IMG/VR virus record: IMGVR_UViG_3300043570_001864
Coordinates: 1-58,310 of that record
Source: a virus
Strand: one strand, 5' to 3'
DNA length: 58,310 bases
Shown here: piece by piece, positions 31,579 to 38,958 of the stretch
Layout of the letters: each line of letters starts with the position of its first letter
How positions within the stretch are numbered: the stretch's first letter is position 1
Notes under the pieces: model-generated
What the model saw: the letters and a program-made list of their open reading frames with translations, nothing else
What the model was told of the DNA's origin: nothing
The model's database searches: none
Position numbers and translations under genes: made by a program

Positions 31579-33279
31579 TTGGCAGGAGAAACAGGAACAC
31601 AAGGATCAGAATTTCCAATTTTTAAATCTGGAGAAGGTGCTTTCGATAGAGCTAAATATAAGCAAGAAGAAAGTGCAATGATAACCCCTACGGGGCAATT
31701 AACGGGAAAGGAAATAGACGAAGATTTAAAAAAGAAGAAGAAATCTGCAGATGAGGTTATAAAAGAAGCTAAAGCATTCTATAATGAATCGTTTGAAAAA
31801 AATCTAAAAGCTTTAGATCCTGCTTATGATCCTAAACTTATTTATTATTCAGAAGCTTACGATGAAAGCGGAACTGATAGAATGGATATTGGTGAAAAAA
31901 TAGACAATGGAGAGGCATTAGACGGTAAGGAAATTTTTGAAATGTCCAAAGGATCTGCTCAAAATAAGATAGGAAATGCACAAAAGCTTAAAACTGGTAG
32001 TGTAACTCAGATAGTAGAAAATTTAGGGCTTAGAAATATAAAAGAGTACGAAAAGTACGATACAATCAAAGGAGAATTTGATAGTAAAGTAAAAGATGAT
32101 AAACTTAAATTTGATCCATTATTGGATAAATTTTTAGATATTCTATCATATTTTAATGGGGATGGTGGCCCAATGACTGTACAAAAATCTGCAATTCTTT
32201 TTACACCAGAGAATAACGCTATAATATCTGCATTTGCTAAAATACTAGAAGCTGAAGGGTTTGCTAGTGAAAGCGTTGTAAACATGTCCAAAAGATATGA
32301 TGATAATTTAGCTAAGCTTATAGATAAATCTAAAGGCGGATCCATAGAGTCAATGAAAATGACTAAAGAGGGAGATGTTGTACCAGCTACAGGACCTACA
32401 GGAGCATCTACAGAAACTAAGTTAGTAGAAAAAACAAGTACTACAGAAGGCACAGGAGGAACTACAGGACCAGCAGTTTCATCAACAGAAACTAAATTAG
32501 AAGAAGCAAAAAACACTACAGGAACTACTGGTGGAACTACTGGACCAGCAGTTTCATCAGCAGAAACTAAATTAGAAGAGACAAAAAACATTACGGGAGG
32601 TACAGGTACAGTAAACTCTGAACCAGCAAAAATAGATACTGTAAATAATAATAAAGAAAGTAAAGTTAATAATTTGCTTAAGGATTTATTTGGTATAGAT
32701 TCAGGAGCTTCCAGTGGAACTGGAGGAACTGGAGGAACTGGAGGAACTGGAGATAGTAAAGCTAAGACTGAAACAGAAAAACTTACAGAAAAAAAAGCAG
32801 AAGATATTACAGGCGCTCCTAAAGGAGTAACGGGATCTACTGTGGGAACTGAAAAAAAAGAACCGGAGAAAAAAAATGAGGAGACTAAGTTAGAAAATAA
32901 AATAGATAATAAAAATGATAAAGTAAATGAAACTTTACCTGTTTCTACGGGTAAGATAGAAACAACAACACAAAATTTATCTAGTGTAAGCACAATGGTA
33001 GAAAAGCCCAAAGAGCCAGAACCTAATACTGCTACCACTACTAATACCACTACTAGTAATACTAGTTCTGATAACGGAAGCTCTGGAAGTACCACTACAG
33101 AAGTTCCTAAGAGCGAAACTACTAATAACGAAAAAAAAGTTGAAGGAAATAAAACAGAAGGAGAAGGAAATAAAGAAATGTTAGATACTATGAAAAATAT
33201 GGTATCATTACTGACACAGCTTAATAGCACTATGCAAGGACCCTTAATTGTTACTCCAACTAATAAAAAGTTTCAATAG
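31579..33279 (+). CDS. low-complexity virion protein with Gly-Thr repeats
   Basis: 566 residues from a TTG start (the only start that fits the late box). Residues 1-270 are charged and helical with no recognised domain. From about 270 to 400 there are degenerate repeats of TGGTTGPAVSSxETKLEE, and a GTGGTGGTG tract; further on come Lys/Glu- and Thr/Ser/Asn-rich disordered stretches. The sequence resembles a flexible, possibly collagen-like virion linker. It follows the gp26/gp51-like genes, so it may belong to the baseplate or tail. The long antisense frame here is a by-product of the repeats. Confidence 0.6.
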   Translation: MAGETGTQGSEFPIFKSGEGAFDRAKYKQEESAMITPTGQLTGKEIDEDLKKKKKSADEVIKEAKAFYNESFEKNLKALDPAYDPKLIYYSEAYDESGTDRMDIGEKIDNGEALDGKEIFEMSKGSAQNKIGNAQKLKTGSVTQIVENLGLRNIKEYEKYDTIKGEFDSKVKDDKLKFDPLLDKFLDILSYFNGDGGPMTVQKSAILFTPENNAIISAFAKILEAEGFASESVVNMSKRYDDNLAKLIDKSKGGSIESMKMTKEGDVVPATGPTGASTETKLVEKTSTTEGTGGTTGPAVSSTETKLEEAKNTTGTTGGTTGPAVSSAETKLEETKNITGGTGTVNSEPAKIDTVNNNKESKVNNLLKDLFGIDSGASSGTGGTGGTGGTGDSKAKTETEKLTEKKAEDITGAPKGVTGSTVGTEKKEPEKKNEETKLENKIDNKNDKVNETLPVSTGKIETTTQNLSSVSTMVEKPKEPEPNTATTTNTTTSNTSSDNGSSGSTTTEVPKSETTNNEKKVEGNKTEGEGNKEMLDTMKNMVSLLTQLNSTMQGPLIVTPTNKKFQ

Positions 33280-33306
33280 GGGATTTACTTTATAAAAAGT
33301 ATTTTC

Positions 33307-33314
33307 TATATTTG
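33307..33314 (+). promoter_or_regulatory. Bacteroidota-type -7 element TATATTTG
   Basis: TATATTTG fits TAnnTTTG, 26 bases before the ATG at 33341; T-rich sequence lies 15-20 bases upstream. It starts a non-late block (deaminase, sigma, nuclease). Confidence 0.55.
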
Positions 33315-33340
33315 TAAAATAAAACCTAAAATAAAAAAGT

Positions 33341-33613
33341 ATGAGTAAAAACTATGAGATTTCGAAAGAGCTTAAACAGGCATCGGCTCAATTCCTTAAG
33401 GAATATTCGAACTATGAAAAATGTCTGCAGAATTTAGAAAATGAAGAAAAAATTGGATTTACGGAAGATGAAGTTAATGAGATATTAAATCTCCTTGGTG
33501 CTTTTAGACTAAGAGACGTGTTTTCTATTGTAGAACGCTATAAAATCGAAGTCGTACCTTTAAAAGCACAAGCTGATGATCAATCAGAGCCTACCGCTGC
33601 AGAAGCAGAATAA
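33341..33613 (+). CDS. hypothetical protein, 90 aa
   Basis: Starts MSKNYEISKELKQASAQFLK; charged, helical, with an acidic Ala/Glu-rich tail (QSEPTAAEAE). It has a host-type promoter and overlaps the dCMP deaminase gene by 38 bases in another frame. No domain recognised. The overlap suggests translational coupling with the deaminase. Confidence 0.65.
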   Translation: MSKNYEISKELKQASAQFLKEYSNYEKCLQNLENEEKIGFTEDEVNEILNLLGAFRLRDVFSIVERYKIEVVPLKAQADDQSEPTAAEAE

Positions 33614-34013
33614 GATCGATTTATTGTACTTAAGAATGGCCAAAGTTTGGTCGGAAAATTCTCACTGTAAAAGAAGTCAGGTAGGATGTCTAATAGTCAA
33701 TAATCGTACAATTATATCTGATGGGTATAATGGAACTCCTTCAGGATTTCCTAATCAATGCGAGGATTGCGATAACAACACCATATCAACGGTTTTACAT
33801 GCAGAAGCTAATGCTATAACGAAAATAGCTAAAAGTACAAATACGGCGGAAGGCGCTACATTATATGTAACCCTATCTCCTTGCTTCGATTGTGCTAAAC
33901 TTATAATTCAGGCAGGAATTAAAAGAATAGTTTACTCGGAAGTTTATAGAAAGACAGATTCTTTTAAACTTTTTGAACAAGCAGGAATAGAAATAAAAAG
34001 ATTAGAAATTTAA
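33576..34013 (+). CDS. deoxycytidylate (dCMP) deaminase
   Basis: 145 residues. Zinc site: HAEANAI (His75-x-Glu77) and PCFDCAK (Cys pair near 102 and 105), with the N-terminal pattern LRMAKVWSENSHCKRSQVGC and DGYNGTPSG typical of dCMP deaminases. It converts dCMP to dUMP for thymidylate synthesis, acting upstream of the ThyA-fold enzyme at 7644. ATG 33576 is kept because conserved residues (IDLLYLRMAK) begin before the next Met. Confidence 0.93.
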   Translation: MINQSLPLQKQNKIDLLYLRMAKVWSENSHCKRSQVGCLIVNNRTIISDGYNGTPSGFPNQCEDCDNNTISTVLHAEANAITKIAKSTNTAEGATLYVTLSPCFDCAKLIIQAGIKRIVYSEVYRKTDSFKLFEQAGIEIKRLEI

Positions 34014-34029
34014 AAAAATTGGAACTAAA

Positions 34030-34650
34030 ATGGCAGTAAAAAACATTCAAGAATTGGCAGAGAGCTTTATGAGAAGCTCATCAGAAAAAGATTTTGTAGA
34101 ACTATACAAAAGAATAAAACCTGGATTATTAAATCATTGTAAATCTATTTTAATAGAACAGGAAGCTGCAGAAGATGCTGTTTCTAACACAATGGCTAAG
34201 ATCTGGACTAAGATCACTCAGTATGATTCAACTAGAGGTAATTTTTCTACATGGGTCTACAATATAGCTAGGAACGAATCTTTAGTTATTAAAAAATGTG
34301 AAGATAGGTATATGCCTATTATAAACGAGATGGTTAGAAATTCCGATGATTCTGACGATCATGTATTCAGATCAAGTTCAAATGTAGTTCAAGGTGACAC
34401 CACTTGCGACTATATAACTACTGATAATGATGAGATGGAGGATCTTTATGATAATGTTATAGAGAAAATGAGTGACCTACCGGAAATTTATAAAGACATT
34501 CTTTATGATAGAGAAATTCTAAGAATGAAATATCAAGAGATAGCAGATAAACATGGAATGAAAAAAAGAGCTATAGCTACAAGAATTAGAAGAGCAAGAT
34601 TAAAAGTCAGAGAAATGTTTCCTGGAGTTAATTTAACTTTTAATAATTAA
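34030..34650 (+). CDS. ECF-like sigma-70 family factor
   Basis: 206 residues with the two sigma domains of ECF type. Region 2: ELYKRIKPGLLNHCKSILIE, then EAAEDAVSNTMAKIWTKI and FSTWVYNIARNESL (about 25-90). Region 4: MSDLPEIYKDIL with YQEIADKHGMKKRAIATRIR, a helix-turn-helix (about 150-200). A 50-residue acidic linker joins them. It would redirect host RNA polymerase. It is separate from the gp55-like protein at 41540, so this phage seems to have two sigma factors. It is located in the non-late block after dCMP deaminase. Confidence 0.85.
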   Translation: MAVKNIQELAESFMRSSSEKDFVELYKRIKPGLLNHCKSILIEQEAAEDAVSNTMAKIWTKITQYDSTRGNFSTWVYNIARNESLVIKKCEDRYMPIINEMVRNSDDSDDHVFRSSSNVVQGDTTCDYITTDNDEMEDLYDNVIEKMSDLPEIYKDILYDREILRMKYQEIADKHGMKKRAIATRIRRARLKVREMFPGVNLTFNN

Positions 34651-34665
34651 TGTAACTTTTCTTAT

Positions 34666-34673
34666 AGTATAAT
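34666..34673 (+). promoter_or_regulatory. AGTATAAT box
   Basis: AGTATAAT after TGTAACTTTTCTTAT, 20 bases before the ATG at 34694. Same octamer as at 7623, 12571 and 46296. Confidence 0.4.
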
Positions 34674-34693
34674 CTAAAATTAAGAAAAAAGTT

Positions 34694-35155
34694 ATGAAAT
34701 ATCCATTTAAAAGAGTTATAATAGACATAGGTAATTATTTCTTTGTGAGAAGAACTATAAAGAATAATATGAGTTCTATAGAGTGGAATAAATTTAAGCT
34801 TAGAGTAGATTGGATTGGAAGAATTTATACTGTTGTAAATCTTCCGCCAGAAGTAATATATTCTCCAGATACACCAGAAGAAATAAGACCTGCATATGTT
34901 ATTGAAGAGTCTAAGCCATTAAATGAGTATCTTACTGGATTAGGATTGTCTGAAGTTATTTTACCCGAAATAACACCAATACCAAAATCAATTTCTTATC
35001 TTATTACATACACTCCAGCTTTTCAAAGATTATCATTGAGATGGATTTTTTATAGAATTGGTTTAATCTTAGTAATTAGTTATCTTCAATACAAGTTCGG
35101 ATTCTTATCATGGATAGGTGGTCTAATAAAATCGTTATTTGATGCCATCTTCTAA
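34694..35155 (+). CDS. hypothetical protein with C-terminal membrane segment, 153 aa
   Basis: Starts MKYPFKRVIIDIGNYFFVRR. Residues 1-110 are soluble; the C-terminal part (LRWIFYRIGLILVISYLQYK and a second amphipathic stretch FLSWIGGLIKSLFDAIF) is hydrophobic, so it is likely tail-anchored or membrane-associated. No family recognised. Overlaps the next gene by 14 bases, so probably co-translated with the nuclease. Confidence 0.65.
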   Translation: MKYPFKRVIIDIGNYFFVRRTIKNNMSSIEWNKFKLRVDWIGRIYTVVNLPPEVIYSPDTPEEIRPAYVIEESKPLNEYLTGLGLSEVILPEITPIPKSISYLITYTPAFQRLSLRWIFYRIGLILVISYLQYKFGFLSWIGGLIKSLFDAIF

Positions 35156-35897
35156 TATAGAAATTACAAGAAAAGCTTACCCATGGGGTAGAGCATATAT
35201 CGTTGAGGGAGCTTCTGAAGCTCCTTTAATTTTGCCATCTGTTACTACTGTGCTTAAATTATTAAAAAACGAAAAATACGAAATGCTCAGAAAGCAATTC
35301 GGAGATAAGAGATGGGATAAGATATTACACGATGCTGCAGAACGAGGAAATGTAATGCACAGAATGCTAGAACTTTTTCTTCTTGAATGGGCAAAAGAAA
35401 AAAACGTAGACAGATCGTTAAAGAAAGCACAAATATTTGCAATAGAAGAATCAAGAAGAGATGAGGGTAAATTTTCTAAATACGTAGATAAAGGAAGAGA
35501 TCTTTTTTGGAATTTTTATCACGAAAAGTTTTGGGAAAATATCTTAGAAGTTGTAGATAACGAAGCTTTCTTATACACAACATTTAAAGGAGGATGGGCT
35601 GGTGCGTGCGACTTTGTTTACAGAGATCTGGAATACAATTTAATAGTAGAAGATTTTAAATCATCAACTTCTTTAAAAGACGAAGAAGATATATTAAGTT
35701 ATAAATTACAAATAGCAGCTTACATGTTTATGTGTGCTGAAAAATATAATGAAGTTCCTAAAGTTGGTAAGATACGTATAGCAAATGAGCAGACATCTGA
35801 TATACAAACATTTGAAGTACATGATTATGAATTAAAAGATTACCTTTCCCAGTTCATAGATTTATGTGAAAAATTCAGAGAAATTAACAATATTTAA
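35142..35897 (+). CDS. PD-(D/E)XK nuclease (RecB/Cas4-like exonuclease fold)
   Basis: 251 residues from ATG 35142 (a TTG one codon earlier is possible). Motifs: ERGNVMHRMLE (motif I-like His), GGWAGACDFVYRD (Asp of motif II), IVEDFKSST (ExK, about 168-176), then LQIAAYMF (QxxxY, motif III). These are the hallmarks of the RecB-like nuclease family. It could resect DNA or degrade host DNA. It overlaps the preceding gene by 14 bases. Confidence 0.85.
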   Translation: MPSSNIEITRKAYPWGRAYIVEGASEAPLILPSVTTVLKLLKNEKYEMLRKQFGDKRWDKILHDAAERGNVMHRMLELFLLEWAKEKNVDRSLKKAQIFAIEESRRDEGKFSKYVDKGRDLFWNFYHEKFWENILEVVDNEAFLYTTFKGGWAGACDFVYRDLEYNLIVEDFKSSTSLKDEEDILSYKLQIAAYMFMCAEKYNEVPKVGKIRIANEQTSDIQTFEVHDYELKDYLSQFIDLCEKFREINNI

Positions 35898-35941
35898 GAA
35901 ACTTTCTATTACAAATAACCTATAAAATATAAAAATACAAA

Positions 35942-36451
35942 ATGGCAAAAATAGCGAAAACACCGAAAATGGAAGTGATTAAAGAAGAAGCAAACGAAGC
36001 TGCTCTCGAAAAATATCTTTCTAATGTTGATCACGATAAAGTTAATTCTATCAAAAAAGATCTAGAGGATTACAAAAAGAGTCTAGCAGGAAAAGAATAT
36101 GCTGTGTCTATGACACCAGAGATTTTAGATGTATTTCTAGACTACATGAAAAATGGAGTTCAGTGGAGATCTAAAGAAGCTCTTGGAGTTAAAGAGATTT
36201 TAAAAAGTATAGAGAGAACAAAAAAAGAAGGTATTAAAGATGGCGTTGCTTATTTTAATAACCTAGAGGTGGAAGCTTCACATTATTTTATTTTAAAAAT
36301 GGAAGGGACTGGAGAAAGCCGAATTGATAATTTCGTAGCTCTTTGGAAAACTTTTGAAGAGACATTAGTACTAATTCAACAAGATAACTTGGTTGTTAAA
36401 GATCTTGAGCAACAATTAGCTGCTGCAGAGCAAGGATTGGAGCTAGCATAA
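35942..36451 (+). CDS. hypothetical protein, 169 aa
   Basis: Starts MAKIAKTPKMEVIKEEANEA; mostly helical and charged, with an Ala/Gln/Glu-rich C-terminus (DLEQQLAAAEQGLELA) that may form a coiled coil. No family recognised. Followed by a strong terminator, so it closes the deaminase-sigma-nuclease block. Confidence 0.65.
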   Translation: MAKIAKTPKMEVIKEEANEAALEKYLSNVDHDKVNSIKKDLEDYKKSLAGKEYAVSMTPEILDVFLDYMKNGVQWRSKEALGVKEILKSIERTKKEGIKDGVAYFNNLEVEASHYFILKMEGTGESRIDNFVALWKTFEETLVLIQQDNLVVKDLEQQLAAAEQGLELA

Positions 36452-36474
36452 TAAACCTTATACCCTAATATAAC

Positions 36475-36508
36475 AAAAGACTAGAAATATTTCTAGTCTT
36501 TTTTTTGT
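36475..36508 (+). terminator. intrinsic terminator
   Basis: AAAGACTAGAAA-TA-TTTCTAGTCTTT near-perfect stem with a T8 run. Confidence 0.92.
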
Positions 36509-36509
36509 G

Positions 36510-36518
36510 GATATATAT
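36510..36518 (+). promoter_or_regulatory. late-promoter-like box GATATATAT
   Basis: Immediately after the terminator and three bases before the ATG at 36522. Confidence 0.5.
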
Positions 36519-36521
36519 GTC

Positions 36522-37790
36522 ATGAAGAAAAAATTGTTACCGTGGATAATAACACTTTCAGCACTGTCAGTTTCTGGATCTGCTGCTTTTTATTCTGTAT
36601 CGGGTTTAGGAAAAATGTTTGCGGGTGCATCCACACAAGTTATGGTTCTAGCGGGAAGCTTAGAACTTGCAAAATTAGTAACTGCATCATTACTTTATCA
36701 ATACTGGAAACAACTTAATGGATTCCTTAAAACTTATCTCTCTGTAGCCACCTTAATATTGATTTTAATCACGTCTGCTGGAATTTACGGCTTCCTTTCA
36801 TCTGCTTATCAAGAAACTGCATTTAAAGTCCAGAATCAGGATAAAAACATTGAAATATTAGATAAGGATATCGCGGTCGTTCAAACAGAGATTAAGAATT
36901 ACGAATCACAGATTTCACAGAAGAATAGCAGATTAACGCAGCTTACTACAATAAGAACAGGTCTACAAACAACACAAGATGTCCTTATAGAAAAATCAAA
37001 ATCTACAACAGCTATTAGAAAACAAATTAATGATGTTGATTCTGAAATAAAAAGAATGGATTCAGAAATATCTGTAATGAATGATTCAATATCATCAAAA
37101 AATAATAAAATAGGAGGTATTGAAAGGAATAAATTAGGAGTTTCATCAAACTCAGATCTAGCAAAAGAAGTAGGTCCTTTAAAATATATTGCAGAGCTCA
37201 CTGGTAAAACGTTAGATCAAGTTGTGAATTGGTATATCATTGTACTAATGTTAGTTTTTGATCCTTTAGCAATTGCTTTAGTTATTGCAGCAAACTTTGC
37301 TTTTGAGATAACCAAAGATAAAGAAAACAAAATAGAAATAAAAAAAAACAAAGAAATGAAAGAGAATAAATTGAAAAAGTTTTGGAGTAATCTATTTAAG
37401 AAAAAAATCCAAAAAAACCAAGAAGCAATAGTAAAAGAAACAAAAGAGAATAAATTAAAAAAGTTCTGGGATAATTTATTCAAGAAAAAAGTACAAAAAC
37501 TGCAAGAAGAAAATAGCGGAATACATCACAAAAAAGAATATGTTATAGATTACAGTGAGACAAAAAATGATTCGGAAGGTATTATATTTATACCTCAAGA
37601 AACTGTAATTGAAGAGCCTAAAATTATTATAGAACCAGTATCTATTATTCCAATAGAAGAAAATGTGAAAGATATAGAGAATAAAATAGATGATACGGAT
37701 AAATACAAAGATATTAATCTTTCTTTTGAAGAACAAAAAAAAATTAGAGAGAGATTTAGAAATAATCCAGAGTCGGACCTTTTAAATTAA
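36522..37790 (+). CDS. membrane and coiled-coil protein
   Basis: 422 residues from ATG 36522 (a GTG at 36507 would begin inside the terminator and promoter). Hydrophobic segments at about 9-28, 37-55 and 67-90, a long coiled coil (about 105-205, VQTEIKNYESQISQKNSRL), then a fourth membrane segment (WYIIVLMLVFDPLAIALVIA). The basic C-terminal part contains two copies of KENKLKKFWxNLFKKKxQK followed by an acidic tail. A late-type box lies upstream. It may be a virion inner-membrane or cell-envelope remodelling protein; no named function. Confidence 0.65.
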   Translation: MKKKLLPWIITLSALSVSGSAAFYSVSGLGKMFAGASTQVMVLAGSLELAKLVTASLLYQYWKQLNGFLKTYLSVATLILILITSAGIYGFLSSAYQETAFKVQNQDKNIEILDKDIAVVQTEIKNYESQISQKNSRLTQLTTIRTGLQTTQDVLIEKSKSTTAIRKQINDVDSEIKRMDSEISVMNDSISSKNNKIGGIERNKLGVSSNSDLAKEVGPLKYIAELTGKTLDQVVNWYIIVLMLVFDPLAIALVIAANFAFEITKDKENKIEIKKNKEMKENKLKKFWSNLFKKKIQKNQEAIVKETKENKLKKFWDNLFKKKVQKLQEENSGIHHKKEYVIDYSETKNDSEGIIFIPQETVIEEPKIIIEPVSIIPIEENVKDIENKIDDTDKYKDINLSFEEQKKIRERFRNNPESDLLN

Positions 37791-37791
37791 G

Positions 37792-38376
37792 ATGATAAAA
37801 CCTGTTTATACAACAAATCCTGTTCATATTAAATATCTAGATTGTAATCCCGCAGTCTATAGGAGGATTAGTTTTCAATCGTGTAATTTAGATATTAAAG
37901 AAGGTGCAAACGTTCTATCTACTATATCTTTATGTGATTTTAAACTTGAATCATTAGGGAGTTCTGAATTAGGTGGTTGCGGTGGTTCATTAAAAAAGAA
38001 CATAACTTTAAATGCTTTAAGTACCTATATACTAACAGCAAGTGAAATTGGACAAGCACAAGGAGAGGTTCAAATGATAGTGGTAAAAGCTACGTACCAA
38101 AAAAATCATCGAGAAGAGGATAGACTTGTATACTGGGAATATAAAGGAAACACCTACCCAATGCATAATTTAATGATATTAACAGGCAGAACACAAGCAG
38201 AAATACCATGGCAAGGGTGGGATTTAGGATATTATTCAAACACTCCACCAAGTCCGGTATTTAGCCCACACACATATCCACCAATAGCATCGCCCGATTT
38301 ATCGTTCGGAGGAATTATGTTCAGTAATCCTAGCAACACATATAATACTGAACTAGAAATATTTGTTTTTAATTAA
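37792..38376 (+). CDS. putative virion protein, paralogue A
   Basis: 194 residues starting MIKPVYTTNPVHIKYLDCNP. Beta-rich with pattern FQSCNLDIKEGANVLSTISLCD, MIVVKATYQ, and YPMHNLMILTGRT, then WDLGYYSN. The next gene shares these elements (FQRCNLSVIKGTTVLREISL, MIKASYPS, LPMSDITLLTGNP, WDLDPNGS), so the two are tandem paralogues. Their ends overlap by one base. Probably virion structural proteins (late block), perhaps baseplate or fibre adaptors; no named family. Confidence 0.65.
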   Translation: MIKPVYTTNPVHIKYLDCNPAVYRRISFQSCNLDIKEGANVLSTISLCDFKLESLGSSELGGCGGSLKKNITLNALSTYILTASEIGQAQGEVQMIVVKATYQKNHREEDRLVYWEYKGNTYPMHNLMILTGRTQAEIPWQGWDLGYYSNTPPSPVFSPHTYPPIASPDLSFGGIMFSNPSNTYNTELEIFVFN

Positions 38377-38861
38377 TGGCTACACCACCTATAGTATGTG
38401 ATACAATACAGTTTGAAGGAGCAATATTTCAAAGATGTAACTTGAGTGTAATAAAAGGCACTACGGTTCTTAGAGAAATAAGTCTTTGTGATACTAATAT
38501 AATTTTGAATAATTACACATCTTTTAATGGGTGCATATACAGTAATTCAAGTCTTATTCTTAATTCTGAAGGATTAGGAGAGGTATCTTTTATAATGATA
38601 AAAGCAAGTTACCCATCAACACTTCCAGTATATAATAGATTTATTAATATAATTTATAATGGATCATATTTACCAATGTCAGATATAACATTATTAACGG
38701 GGAATCCGTCAGATCTTTCCCCATATTTTTTAGGAAGAGGTTGGGATTTAGATCCAAACGGAAGTGATATTGAATCCCCTTACTTTGATGAAGGAGGTAT
38801 GTTATTATATAATCCACATTCAGTTAGAGTAAATGTTGAGGTTATTATTGGGGGAAATTAA
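38376..38861 (+). CDS. putative virion protein, paralogue B
   Basis: 161 residues starting MATPPIVCDTIQFEGAIFQR. It aligns with the preceding gene across most of its length (see entry for paralogue A). The TAATG overlap implies coupled translation and possibly a heteromeric complex. Confidence 0.65.
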   Translation: MATPPIVCDTIQFEGAIFQRCNLSVIKGTTVLREISLCDTNIILNNYTSFNGCIYSNSSLILNSEGLGEVSFIMIKASYPSTLPVYNRFINIIYNGSYLPMSDITLLTGNPSDLSPYFLGRGWDLDPNGSDIESPYFDEGGMLLYNPHSVRVNVEVIIGGN

Positions 38862-38931
38862 ATAAACGAGATTGAAACTTATTATTATAAAGATCATTAA
38901 ATAATAACAAAGAGGAATCTAGAAAAGAATA

Positions 38932-38940
38932 GATATATAC
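38932..38940 (+). promoter_or_regulatory. late-promoter-like box GATATATAC
   Basis: 18 bases before the ATG at 38959. Confidence 0.45.
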
Positions 38941-38958
38941 TAAAAAAGCGAATTAAAA

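Noticed and set aside
32007-33230. 407-codon minus-strand open frame
   Set aside because: It lies opposite the low-complexity 31579 gene; its Ser/Val/Leu/Pro composition is the reverse image of the repeats and it has no promoter or start context.
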